From Pseudeuparius sepicola (taxonomy: Eukaryota > Arthropoda > Insecta > Coleoptera > Anthribidae), in the NCBI GenBank assembly GCA_963920635.1, contig OY987298.1, forward strand, positions 110,055,309-110,119,308: a DNA stretch of 64,000 nt. The letters run 5' to 3'. Of this stretch, positions 11,777-22,030 are shown piece by piece. Both the position numbers and the translations under genes were made by a program. How positions within the stretch are numbered: the first letter of the stretch is position 1; each line of letters opens with the position of its first letter. The notes beneath the pieces were generated by a model that worked only from the letters and a program-made list of their open reading frames with translations, ran no database searches and was not told where the DNA came from.

Positions 11777-13650
11777 GGTGAAAGGGTCGTCGACTGGTGC
11801 TGTTTCACGAGTGAGTAGCGCTGGCTTCGTCAATGGTTGGTGGCGGCGAGAAAGGAACTGACGACAAGAACTGATAAGCGACGGGGAGAGTCAGACGACA
11901 GTTCTGTAGGAAGGGGTCTAGAAAGAGTCAAGGACTATCGGGTCCTTCGGTCGATGGCAAATAACCTCAGACAAATAAAAAATAATAAACAAAGATTAAT
12001 AATTCAATACAATACAGACCCTGCCAAAATAAAAAATGTTTAATAACATTATTTTTCTGAGTTAGTAATAGAAATCTAAAACAAAACAATGCAATGATTG
12101 CACCATTGCCAAACTTCTTCATAAATTTATCTTGTAGGTACTTACGAAATAAATGTATAACCAACGTTAAAAAACATCAATTTGGAACAATTAGTTGATA
12201 TCTACAATCTACAATAGTCAAAATTTGGACAGTTATCATTTAACAATAAATTTTACTGATTTTGTGAATTTACCGATCCTACTTGATCTATAAATAATAT
12301 CCTTAATAAATTGCTTATTCTGGCTAATGTGGCAACGTTGCACGAGCTTTGTGATCAATGCGCATTTGCTTTATTATGCCCCAACAGCTGACCCAGAGTT
12401 CGTTGAGATTTCGCCGGTTTGCGTTGATGTGTTTCAAGTGTTTACTTTTGCGTTATTCTTGTTTTTTTGAGGAGATTTTGGAGTTATTCGAGAAAGGACA
12501 TATAGTTAAGTTAGTAATTAGTTTATCAGTGTAGTTTTAAGAACGATAATGGGAACAGTAAAGTGTTAGATTTGTGGCATAGGAACCGTAACCTCTTGTT
12601 ATCATATGATGCAAGCTTAAGTGTCAAATTTATTGTTTGTTTTGAGTATTTTTTATGTTGGCTGATTACAATGCAGTCTTTAGGTTAGTCTATGTTTATT
12701 ATCTGTCTGAGCAAATAACCAATATATGGAGAGGCGGATGGAGATTTCAGATAAACAAAAACAAAATATTTGTAATTTCGAGTCAGAGACGGATACTAAT
12801 TTAAACATTTTCTGATTATTCCCATAAAGCCACAACTTTTTATTTTTTTAAATTCTACCGGTTTGGGACTACTTTACTATCAACACTTGAAAATAAAGCC
12901 AATGCCCTTATAAAGTAATATAACGGTCATTTTCTAGAGCAGAGTAAATGATTCCGAGAATATTATTATTCATTCGCTATGTCTAAAAAGACACCACAGC
13001 AGGTGTTCGAAAAAAAGTAAACCTACCTAATACAGTTCCATTTTCAAAGGTATAAGCATTGTGTTATAAAAACGACAGATTTCTACGATGCAAGGAACAT
13101 ACATGCTGGTCCTAAAACTTACTATCATAAAATTAAGTTAGGTAGATTCTGGTATAGGTCCTACTTACACGAAAAAACAAGCTAAGTACTGGGTATGAGC
13201 TATTTTTTTTAAACGATATTTTGTAGACAATTTGCCTTAAATTTTGCTCAAAGTTGGCAAAGTGGTACGTTTATTAGCACTTTCCCAAGGCAGTATATAG
13301 AAGGCATTCCAAGAAATGAATGTAAAGGTTACTAAAATTTTAACATAATTTTAGAATGAACTTTATTTTCAAACGACTGTACATAGTTTGAAAACAAATC
13401 AATATATTATAATACACACATCAAAACAATCTAAGGGACAAGGATACAAATTATGAAATAAAACACGATTACCTGCCATATTTTTTTTATATTATAGCTG
13501 TAGATACTCTAAACAGACTTAGGTATATGTGGCAAAATTCGCAAAAGAATTAAAGAATTCTTCAAAATTAGATAGTTTCTAGAAAAAAAATATGCTTGTT
13601 TTTGCAACACTCAAGCAACATCAAATAATAATTTAAGCAAAGTTGACGAT
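11777..13650. other. Intergenic, no gene seen
   Basis: Apart from the presumed 5' flank of paralogue B (to about 11900), this is AT-rich sequence in which I find no coding region, repeat family or RNA gene. Confidence 0.5.
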
Positions 13651-13679
13651 TGTTAACAAACTCTCTGCATCTAATCGGC

Positions 13680-13885
13680 ATAGGTACTCAGAACTAGGTT
13701 TTCAATGTCATGTTGTTCGATGGTGTTCCATTCATTTGAAAGGCACTCGAATAGGTAGTTGTTGGGCAGTTTGAAACAATATTTTGCACCAAAAGTCTTC
13801 GTCCTTCATCCGAGCATATCCCATAAGTGCTTGATGGGATTAAGATCGTCAGAAGATTGAGAAGGCCAAAGCCATTGTCCTGTAG
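13680..13885 (-). pseudogene. Tc1/mariner transposase, C-terminal relic
   Basis: In shifting minus-strand frames the sequence encodes the signature C-terminal block of Tc1-type transposases (QWLWPSQSS, then DLNPIKHLWDMLG), followed by a degenerate tail. Several frameshifts are needed. The N-terminal and middle part lies at 20208-20515 on the same strand, beyond the LTR retrotransposon, so one transposase gene was split by that insertion. Confidence 0.8.
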
Positions 13886-13889
13886 ATAT
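13886..13889. repeat. LTR element target-site duplication, left
   Basis: ATAT immediately precedes the LTR that starts TGCCACAACTGAG; the same ATAT follows the other LTR at 20204-20207. A 4-bp duplication fits Ty3/gypsy integrases. Confidence 0.7.
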
Positions 13890-14572
13890 TGCCACAACTG
13901 AGTGCCTTCACACGGAGCCTTTACCATGTGACGCACTACTTGTGTGTGCCGGAGGGTTGGATTAACCCTCACAGCTTGCCGGGATCACTGGGTGCGGGAG
14001 TCGCGAAGCGCAGAAGAAAGACAGCAGGTACGAACTAGGGTGATGTTTATTCTTGCACTCACAGATATGCCTCTAACAGTATCTGGACCATGGCGGAGGT
14101 AGCGCGGACTGTGGACCGACGCGACCGATAGTACGTAGAAGTGACCGGGACGCGAGCTGCGCCCTTGACCCGACGCGACGGCGGGGTGCCGCTACTGCCC
14201 CACTGACGTCTTCAACAGTGCCCAGGGGCGCTGTCGTCTGCCCCTCGGAGCCCGACCTGAACAAGGAGGCTACTTAAGCGGGATCCATTGCCAGGTCAGA
14301 CCACCGAGGGTGGTCAGTGATCGAGTAGCTGCTAATAAGCGGGGCTTACTGATGCCCAGCCTGTGGCTGGTGCTGGATTTAGACTCGCAGATTTTGCCGA
14401 CTCGGCGATTGGACTTTGATTTATCTAATGTTTATCTTATCGAGTAATCCTCGTATATTTTGTTATTGATTGTCCTTTGTATTTTGTATAATGTTTTCTT
14501 TATTTGTTATGATTCAGTAGAAGTAAGTTTGAATAGTTTGGTCATCGGTCCACAGATGTCACTTTGTTGACA
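13890..14572 (-). repeat. 3' LTR (element sense)
   Basis: 683 bp, with ends TGCCACAACTGAG and CACTTTGTTGACA on the plus strand. Near-identical to 19520-20203; the few differences include one indel (AACAAGG versus AACAAAGG). Markedly more GC-rich in its first 400 bp than the surroundings. Confidence 0.92.
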
Positions 14573-14590
14573 CATGCCCCTCCTCCGGAA
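14573..14590 (-). promoter_or_regulatory. Polypurine tract
   Basis: On the minus strand CCGGAGGAGGGGCATG lies directly before the 3' LTR, the expected place and composition for the plus-strand primer of an LTR element. Confidence 0.65.
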
Positions 14591-16229
14591 AGCCTTGGTC
14601 CCCAAGGCCAAGATACTGTCATAATACAAAATAAGTGTTTTACAATAAATTCAATAATAAAAGAAAGAAATACAACTTTATGTGATTTTTTAAATGAACC
14701 TTACAATCTAGAACCCGAAACACTCACTATCACGATTTTCTGGAGTCCATCAGCCCTATTGGTACAGTTCCTCAACACAATTTTCCACCATTTTCCAGCC
14801 ATGTCCATTTTTCTGGCTCTCCTGGTACATCTGGTAAGTATGCATTGTTTTGGGCTGACGTTCCTCGTGTAGTGGGTTGTTTTGAAAACATGTAACATAA
14901 AACAAAAAACATGTTATTAATATTCTACAATTTTTTACGGCTACCCGCAGTTACTGCCTATCTTTTGCATAGTAATTTACCCTGTTTTAATATTATTATT
15001 CTTATTATATACTCGTGCTATAATAGTGCCCTATATCATGAACAGTACGTTTTTTTTCTCATCTAAAAAAAATAATTTCCCTTTATACATAACTATATTT
15101 TTAGGTTTTAACCTGCCTTTGTTCCGGCGTTTGGTCCTCCGGACATTTATTAGCCATAACCCTGAATATTATATGGTATAAGATTCTATCTTTACATTAT
15201 TCGCTTAATTTCTCTATTTCTCTCTATTTTAGACACATTTGGAGATTTTGCTACTACGTTGGCCGCGTGCCCATGACCATCTGCTCGCGGCCAATAATGA
15301 TCCCGTACCGTCCCTTGCCCCTGGCCTCCTGTTTGTATGGCAGGGGTTTATACTGGGGCGGTACTGCAAAATATATTACAGGGATCGGGTGCGACGCCCG
15401 TCAATATATGTTTACTATCTCTACTTTTTTTTTTCTGACTTATTAGAGCTAGTTCTGACAAATTTAAATTATTGATTATGCCGTATGGTAGGCTATCTCC
15501 CTTCCTGCTAGGAGTAATATTTTACCAACCTAATTCCTAATTAATTCCTTTATTAGTTACCTTTAGGAAGTACTGAGCAAAAAAGTTTTGTGTTGTGAAT
15601 TATCTTTCAAGAAACATTTCTTAGTAACCTAATGCGCATCTCAGTTACTCAGACCTGTCTCTATTAAGTCGTGTTTATTTATTTAACCTACTCCGGTCCT
15701 GCAAAAAGAAATAATAACTGGGTTTCCTTCCTTTCGGTCTACTCTTTCCTAAAAACGAACATATTTACCCTGGTACCATTTTATAATCTAGAAATCCTAT
15801 ACTAAAAAAAATCTTAAAGTGCACTACTAAAAATAAAAAATAAAAAATGTTCTACAAACTGTTTTTTACGGACTATACAAAATCCTCGGGTGATGCCCTC
15901 GCCTCGAGCGTCACTGCAAGCTCAGCAGTTTTCGCCGTGGCCTCGTTGTCGCTTTTGCCGTCGGCCCGTAGTACTGCGCTAGGGATTCGGACGACATATT
16001 CGCGTTCTCGTAGGACATCTGGTGCTGGGGCTACCATCTCGGGGTTGCTGGCTTCCTCCCTGGCTGTGCGTCGCCTTCGAAGAATCCTGTGACTGTTTTC
16101 CACAGAGTTTACAGGATGATCGCCGCAAAAAGAGAGCAGGTTAGACCAAATAACACGTCGTGGGGTGTGTCTGTGTTTTCATTGCAGGCTCTTGCTGCCT
16201 GTGCGAAAACTGGGAAGGCTGGTGCTTGT
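14591..16229 (-). other. Long 3' non-coding region of the LTR element
   Basis: About 1.6 kb between the env stop and the 3' LTR. I find no supported gene. An open frame at 15873-16103 is GC-rich but begins at GTG and has no recognisable domain. Such a long 3' region is unusual and may contain an untraceable insertion. Confidence 0.5.
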
Positions 16230-17918
16230 CTATGGAAGAGTATACATATACAGGGTTGCAATTGATAGCAGGACGTTCCATATCATCATTATGGAGTGGT
16301 TGTGGTTCACCCAACCTAGTGAATCCGGTACTGTATTAAATATATCTTTCTTATCTTTTATCTCATTTAATACGTGTTCTAAAGTGTCTCTTGTGGACGT
16401 CAAATTTATGTGGGGTATCGAAAGTGTCCAATTTCTGTTTAGACAATCGTTTATATTTTTAAATTTTTGTGGCTGGCTTTCTATTGCCGGGTGTAAAATG
16501 AATGTGTTCAGGGTGGTCCACGCTGCGGGGATCACGTGAATTATTTCGAGTTTCTTTATTTCTGGGGCTGTGCACGGGAATCTTTTTTGTATTAAAATAT
16601 CTTCTTCTGTTTTTAGGATACAATTACATGGTACTGTAATTTTGAAAGCTCCTGGAGACTGGGGGTTTATCGGTACTATTTTGGAGTAACTGTCGCACTG
16701 TACTACCGTGTCTGGTTTTTGGTGCGTGATGACGTATACTTCGCCGTCTATCTCTGCAATGGTTGTGGACGTTGACTGGTAACACCTCATCGGACAATGT
16801 GTTGCCAATTCGGCAACTGTAGCTCCTTGTAGGAGTTTATGCGCACATGCTGGTCCTTGTATGGTATCTCCTGAATATCTTGGTAAGTAGCAAAGTTTAT
16901 TTTCGTACGGTTTACATACGTGTAGGCTTGTTCCTGAAATCTGCCTTGAATTGTCTTTTGATACCGCCATATACAAAGTACTGTGTTCTATTATGCATGT
17001 ATGATTTTCCAATGCGAATGGGGTTGTAATTAATTCGTATAATTTCCAGTTGCTATTTTCTTTTGTTATAGGTATTTTTAGGTGTAGGACAATGATGTCT
17101 TCGGAGAATGTACATTCACAGATGGGTAATTCGTAATATTTGGTTCAATGTGATACTGGGATGGCTAGCTCTTGGGAGCTTGCCTTGAGCTCTTCTTCAA
17201 GTTTCTTCAAATCTTCATGTAGTGTACCTGGTTTCAAGATTGTAGCAGGGATGAGATGCTGTGCACATGCCTGGATGCTTCTCTGTTGCTTACTTATTCT
17301 GGTGAGTCTCATTAATTTTTTCGTTATATCCACGAAATTGTTACTCATGCTTATTAACATATTATGTCTTTCCTCCTCTAATGTGGCTGTATTCTGTCTT
17401 GTAAATTCCGCAAATTCTTCTAATTCTTTTATTTTTGTTTCAGTTAACTTTGTCGCTGTTGCCTGCCTACGGTCCGCCTCTTCCAGATTCCTAGACTCTT
17501 TGCTTATGCTGGTGATGGTTTTGCCTAAGCAAAAAATCGACTGCAGTTGCTGTCGAAGGACTGTGGTATCCATTACCATAGCATCCAATTTTTGTTGGGT
17601 GGCTACTCCACAGCAATAGTTCAGGCCATCTGCTATGAAGGACAGCGAGAAAGCCCTTTTCTTTCTGATTGGATTGGTCAAATTTTGTAAGTACCTTATG
17701 TCCCATTCGTGCGAAAGTAGATTTATTTCGTGGTCTGCGGCGTTTGCCGTTTGATCTGTTATTTGTATTATTTTACATTCTAGGTTGCTGCTGTTGCAAG
17801 GTTGTCTTTTCCTTGGGGTTGGTTGATCTATGTACCATTTTGACGAGTATGTTAACGGAATGGTTGCCTCGTACCCTATTGTTTCCGGTAGAGTTCTCCA
17901 TGTAGCTCCTGCCGACAC
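16230..17918 (-). pseudogene. env: Retroviral-type envelope glycoprotein, one in-frame stop
   Basis: A single minus-strand frame of about 563 codons is interrupted only by TGA at 17145-17147. The N-terminal half contains a furin-like RKKR followed by a hydrophobic, fusion-peptide-like segment (AFSLSFIADGLNYCCG), then coiled-coil-like heptads rich in Glu, Lys and Gln. The second half is cysteine-rich and ends in a hydrophobic segment (MMIWNVLLSIATLYMY), a likely membrane anchor with almost no tail. This matches the F-type env of insect errantiviruses in architecture; exact family is inferred. There is no ATG at the N-terminus: a splice acceptor (CTCACCATAACAG, just above 17964) fits the spliced env message known for gypsy. 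Confidence 0.82.
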
Positions 17919-17964
17919 CTCGACATGCTGGCCTGCTGCCTCGATGATCCACCATATGACGCCC

Positions 17965-17985
17965 CTGTTATGGTGAGTAGAAACA
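17965..17985 (-). promoter_or_regulatory. Candidate env splice acceptor
   Basis: On the minus strand a pyrimidine-leaning TTTCTACTCACCATAACAG precedes the env frame, which has no suitable ATG of its own. The exon would start at 17964 and enter the env frame after one base. The donor would have been in the deleted 5' part. Confidence 0.4.
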
Positions 17986-18061
17986 CAAATTTATTTTATT
18001 ATGCACCTAAAATTGCCTGTCTGTCTCCTTCAACTTGCTTCCCCCGAAAATTGATCCCGTC

Positions 18062-19518
18062 TTACTGTGGGGTGACCCGTCTCGTTATTTGATCTCCATT
18101 ATCATTCCTTATTTGGTCCATTTCATCCACATTTTCTGTCCCGGCCGGCTCTATCGGTTCTGTTGCCGTCCACGGATCGTTGTAGGGTAGGATCCTACTT
18201 ACGTGAACTGTGTCCACCTTTTTACCATCTATCCTTTTTACCTCGTAATCTACTTCGCCTATTTTCCTTATAATCTTGTACGGTCCAAACCAACGTAGTA
18301 ATAATTTTTCGCTTCGTCCCACCTTTCTGATCGGTATAAATATTTTTACTTTGTCCCCCGGCTTGAATTCTAGATCCCTATGTGCCGTATCGAACCTCTT
18401 TTTATCGGCTTGCTGCCTTCTTTTTATGTTTTCCACTGCTATGGCTCTTGTTGCCAGCGCTCTGTTCCTTATGTCGACTGCCGTGGTGCTGCATTCTATT
18501 GTTTGTAATGCCGTTTCTGACGGCAGGACTGCTTCCCTGGCGAACATTAGCATGAAGGGGCTGAATCTTGTCGTATCCTGTACCGCGGTATTGTATGCGA
18601 ACGTAACATATGGCAGGTATGAACACCAATCTGTTTGTTGCGTATTACAATACATAGCCAACATGTTTGCCAGGGTTTTGTTGAACCGTTCGGTCAAACC
18701 GTTGCAGCACGGGTGGTACGCTGTCGTAAACTGGCTGTGGCTTCCCATTAGTTTTATTAGCTCTCGCACCAGCTCTGACTAAAAACCTTTCCCCTGTCGC
18801 TTAAAATATACTTTGGTACCCCATGAATTAAGAATACTTTCTCTACCAAAAATTTGGCCATCGCTTCGGCTTTGCCATTCGGTAACGCTGCCGTTATTGT
18901 ATATCTGGAGGCGTAATCCGTTGCTACTACTATCATTGTTTTTGCCTTGTTACTTTTTCTGAAGGGGCCTAGTAGATCAATTCCGATCTTCTCCATTATC
19001 GTGCCTACTGGCATAGGTTGTAAGAAACCTGGTTTCTTCCTGTATGGCTGGCCTTTCCTGGCTTGGCAATCCGGACAACCCTTGACATATCTCTCGATGT
19101 CTTTGTCCATGTTGTTCCAATAAAATCGGTCCTTTATTTTCCTTGTAGTTTTTGCTAGTCCTAAGTGTCCGCTTGTTGGTGCCGAGTGTAGGTCCCAAAG
19201 GACGTCTTTAACCATTGCCTTTGGTACTACCACCATATTTTTTATGGAATTTTGTGTTTCCATTGTTTTGTACACGATATCATTCATTATCCTAAAGTTC
19301 TTTGCTCTTCTGCGTTCCCCCATTGTCGCACTTTCTAGGTTTGGATTCTTGATGATTTTTATTATTGTCTTGATTTCATCATCTTTCTCTTGGGCTTCTC
19401 TTATCCGCCTGTTTAGGATATTGCTTGTGTGTGTATTTTGCTCTAGTGTGTCTGTCAGGACACACAAGTTTACGTGGGAGACGCGTGGTGCAGCTTGAAG
19501 ACTGCGCGCCTCCACCAC
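18062..19518 (-). pseudogene. Ty3/gypsy integrase, one frameshift
   Basis: The first segment (19518-18757) has the zinc-binding HHCC module (LHSAPTSGHLG, GCPDCQARKG) and two catalytic aspartates (GIDLLGPF, LSDRG). The second (18769-18062) has the catalytic glutamate (NGLTERFN) and a C-terminal domain with GPYKI. A one-base shift next to an A/T run near 18780 separates them; both frames are otherwise open. Upstream of the HHCC only a short RNase H-integrase linker remains before the LTR at 19520, so everything before integrase is deleted. The frame at 19518 opens with GTG, not a true start. Confidence 0.9.
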
Positions 19519-19519
19519 G

Positions 19520-20203
19520 TGTCACAACTGAGTGCCTTCACACGGAGCCTTTACCATGTGACGCACTACTTGTGTGTGCCGGAGGGTTGGATTAACCCTC
19601 ACAGCTTGCCGGGATCACTGGGTGCGGGAGTCGCGAAGCGCAGAAGAAAGACAGCAGGTACAAACTAGGGTGATGTTTATTCTTGCACTCACAGATATGC
19701 CTCTAACAGTATCTGGACCATGGCGGAGGTAGCGCGGACTGTGGACCGACGCGACCGATAGTACGTAGAAGTGACCGGGACGCGAGCTGCGCCCTTGACC
19801 CGACGCGACGGCGGGGTGCCGCTACTGACCCACTGACGTCTTCAACAGTGCCCAGGGGCGCTGTCGTCTGCCCCTCGGAGCCCGACCTGAACAAAGGAGG
19901 CTACTTAAGCGGGATCCATTGCCAGGTCAGACCACCGAGGGTGGTCAGTGATCGAGTAGCTGCTAATAAGCGGGGCTTACCGATGCCCAGCCTGTGGCTG
20001 GTGCTGGATTTATACTCGCAGATTTTGCCGACTCGGCGATTGGACTTTGATTTATCTAATGTTTATCTTATCGAGTAATCCTCGTATATTTTGTTATTGA
20101 TTGTCCCCTGTATTTTGTATAATGTTTTCTTTATTTCTTATGATTCAGTAGAAGTAAGTTTGAATAGTTTGGTCATCGGTCCACAGATGTCACTTTGTTG
20201 ACA
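19520..20203 (-). repeat. 5' LTR (element sense)
   Basis: 684 bp, starting TGTCACAACTGAG and ending TTTGTTGACA on the plus strand; about 98.7% identical to 13890-14572. In element sense no tRNA-complementary primer-binding site follows; the next bases already lead into pol. Confidence 0.92.
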
Positions 20204-20207
20204 ATAT

Positions 20208-20515
20208 TAGCGCACGACTCTTGCGGTATGGGGACGCGCATTGTCGTGCATTAGTCGAAATTCTGGTCCAATTCTCTCAGCTTATGGAACAACAATAGGC
20301 CGAAGAATAATGTTTTGATAATCATTGTCATGCAGATACCGTGTCCACTGTAACCTGGTTGTGCAATTTCGTCGTGATAATGCTGGAACTCTCACAGGCC
20401 AGCGGACATTAATGTGATCTTCATGGAGCCTGTTTTGGACAGTTTGGTCATTGACCCGTACATTGTGAGTATTGTGCAGTTGGATACTGCGCTCTCGCAA
20501 GGCTAGCAATCTTTA
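20208..20515 (-). pseudogene. Tc1/mariner transposase, N-terminal and middle relic
   Basis: Minus-strand sequence encodes VNDQTVQNRLHEDHI and RVPALSRRNCTTRLQWTR, typical of Tc1 transposases before the first catalytic Asp, and in a shifted frame HDNARPHTARVVR just before the LTR. The remainder continues at 13885. Stops and shifts mark it as dead. Confidence 0.82.
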
Positions 20516-20869
20516 AATCTATCCTGAATTGGGGTAGTTACCCGTACCTACGGCCTGTATGCGATTCTGAATTTAAGAAATGCCAATGTAAACAAATTAC
20601 CTCGTCTTCTTCCTCCCGATCTGCTGATGTGGAAGCAAAATAAAGTCGTGTTGTTTGTGTTAGCGTGAGTCATCCAAGATCAGCGATATCCCGAGTCTGC
20701 AATGAAACTACTGCCGGGTAATAAGGTACCTACCTACCTTCATACAGTGTGTCGCGTTTTTCGTGTTAACACCCCTGAAAGTCTAAGTAGGCTGGGGGAA
20801 TTGAACGGGTGACTTTTTTTATAGATATGTCCCTGAAAGGTCATCATTTTCAAAGTATTGGTTTGACCT
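20516..20869. other. Intergenic, no gene seen
   Basis: It may contain the 5' end of the decayed Tc1 element. Nothing else is recognisable. Confidence 0.45.
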
Positions 20870-21717
20870 TACTGCGAAATCCTGGCCTACTGCGATTTTT
20901 TAAAGGGGTGCGTTTTTCGAAAAACCATATATTAGGCATTTCTTTATTTAAAATCTGCCACCCACAGCGTTAATCAGGACACATCGAAAGCCCCGTATTC
21001 CAAATTTGAACAAAAAATATACAGGGGGTTCCATTCTGCAGGGAGTCAAAGTTGAGCAAAATATGAATTTTAAAGTCAAGTGTGCCATGATATGGAATTA
21101 CTTCAAAACAATTGAACGATCACCAGGACCCCTCAAAGTGTTGGTGTCCAAAGATTCAATACAAGAATATACAGGGTATTTTTCTCTGGACCATCTCAAA
21201 ATGCTGAAATAAACACAAGAGTAATTTTATTTTTTACAAAATGCCAACCAACAAATAAAAAACAATTTAAATTATTGGACCTTTGTCAACAAAGTCACTG
21301 TCTAAGATGATACATTTTCTGTGTGTTTTCTGTTATGGCACACCAGCCACCTTAACTGAAATGGACTTACTGACTGGCAGGCTTCTGTACTTTTTAGACA
21401 TAGTTCGTTTATAGTGTCTGGGGTGGTTTTCATATACTCGATTTTTTACCCGCATAAAGTTTCAAAAAATTCAGCATTTTGAGTTGGCACAGAGAATACC
21501 TTGTATATTTTTTATTGGATCGTTGCACATTAACTTTGCACAGCAACACTGTGAGTGGTCCTGTTGATCGTTCAACTGTTTCGAAGTAATTCCATGGCTG
21601 GCACACTCGACTCGCCAGATGCCTTCAAAATTCCTATTTTGATCAACTTTGACACCCTGCAGAATGGAACCCCTTTTATATTTTTTGTTCAAATTTGGTA
21701 TATGGGGGTTTCGATGT
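20870..21717. mobile_element. Diverged copy of foldback family F1
   Basis: Shares with 8011-9267 the blocks around TACAGGG.GTTCCATTCTG, TTGAGCAAAAT, GTGTGCCATG, GGCAGGCTTCTGTA and CAACCAACAAATAAAAA. The inverted arms start near 21001 (CAAATTTGAACAAAAAATAT) and end at about 21705. The outermost ends seen at 8011 and 9267 are not clear here, so it is a partial or older copy. Open frames within are arm sequence. Confidence 0.72.
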
Positions 21718-21809
21718 GGCGACAGGAATGCTCTTGCCTAAGTTGAAATGCTTTTCCATGGCAACCTTGATTAAATATAAAGATCATATTTATCTGCAAT
21801 TTGGAATAT

Positions 21810-21815
21810 CATGCG
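21810..21815. repeat. Polinton target-site duplication, left
   Basis: CATGCG is repeated exactly at 39267-39272 on the far side of the element. Six base pairs is the diagnostic length for Polinton integrases. Confidence 0.93.
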
Positions 21816-21922
21816 AGTAGTTAAGTAAAGCGGATCCTGGCTCAAAGATGGCCGCCATATGTGAGCCAGCTTCCGCATAAGGGTTTTGAGCCTGAGCCAG
21901 GATCCGCGTAGGGCTTTCGGGG
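21816..21922 (+). repeat. Polinton left terminal inverted repeat
   Basis: 107 bp, matched by 39160-39266 in reverse with about 3 mismatches. It is itself palindromic: GCGGATCCTGGCTCA at 21830-21844, reversed at 21893-21907, and reversed with changes at 21862-21876. Similarity to the other end stops abruptly after TTCGGGG. Confidence 0.95.
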
Positions 21923-21935
21923 TTCGGTTGGCAGG

Positions 21936-21941
21936 TATAAA
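21936..21941 (+). promoter_or_regulatory. TATA box of the plus-strand block
   Basis: GGTATAAACGC lies just inside the left terminal repeat, 90 bp before the first start codon. It is the only clear TATA element between the repeat and 22031. Confidence 0.5.
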
Positions 21942-22030
21942 CGCCGCGGTTAGAATATTTTTTCCTTGATTTAACGTCCTGTTTCGGGTGACCTTATTTT
22001 ATAAGTTTATGTGTATTGTGAATCAGTGGG

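Larger units (their letters stand above)
13890..20203 (-). mobile_element. Env-bearing Ty3/gypsy-type LTR retrotransposon, internally deleted
   Basis: It has two about 684-bp LTRs (13890-14572, 19520-20203) with TG..CA ends, a 4-bp ATAT duplication, a purine tract next to the 3' LTR, and internal minus-strand integrase and envelope genes in the order of insect errantiviruses. Integrase coding starts right beside the 5' LTR: gag, protease, RT, RNase H and any primer-binding site are missing. Integrase carries one frameshift and env one stop codon, so it cannot move by itself. The LTRs differ at roughly 9 positions (about 98.7% identity), so the insertion is young. It sits inside an older Tc1/mariner transposase. 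Confidence 0.9.

Noticed and set aside
11268..11861. 197-codon plus-strand frame opposite 11306-11776
   Set aside because: Same reason; the shared protein similarity is on the minus strand.
15873..16103. 76-codon minus frame between env and the 3' LTR
   Set aside because: Begins at GTG, no ATG, GC-rich sequence, no domain; could be an accessory frame but unsupported.
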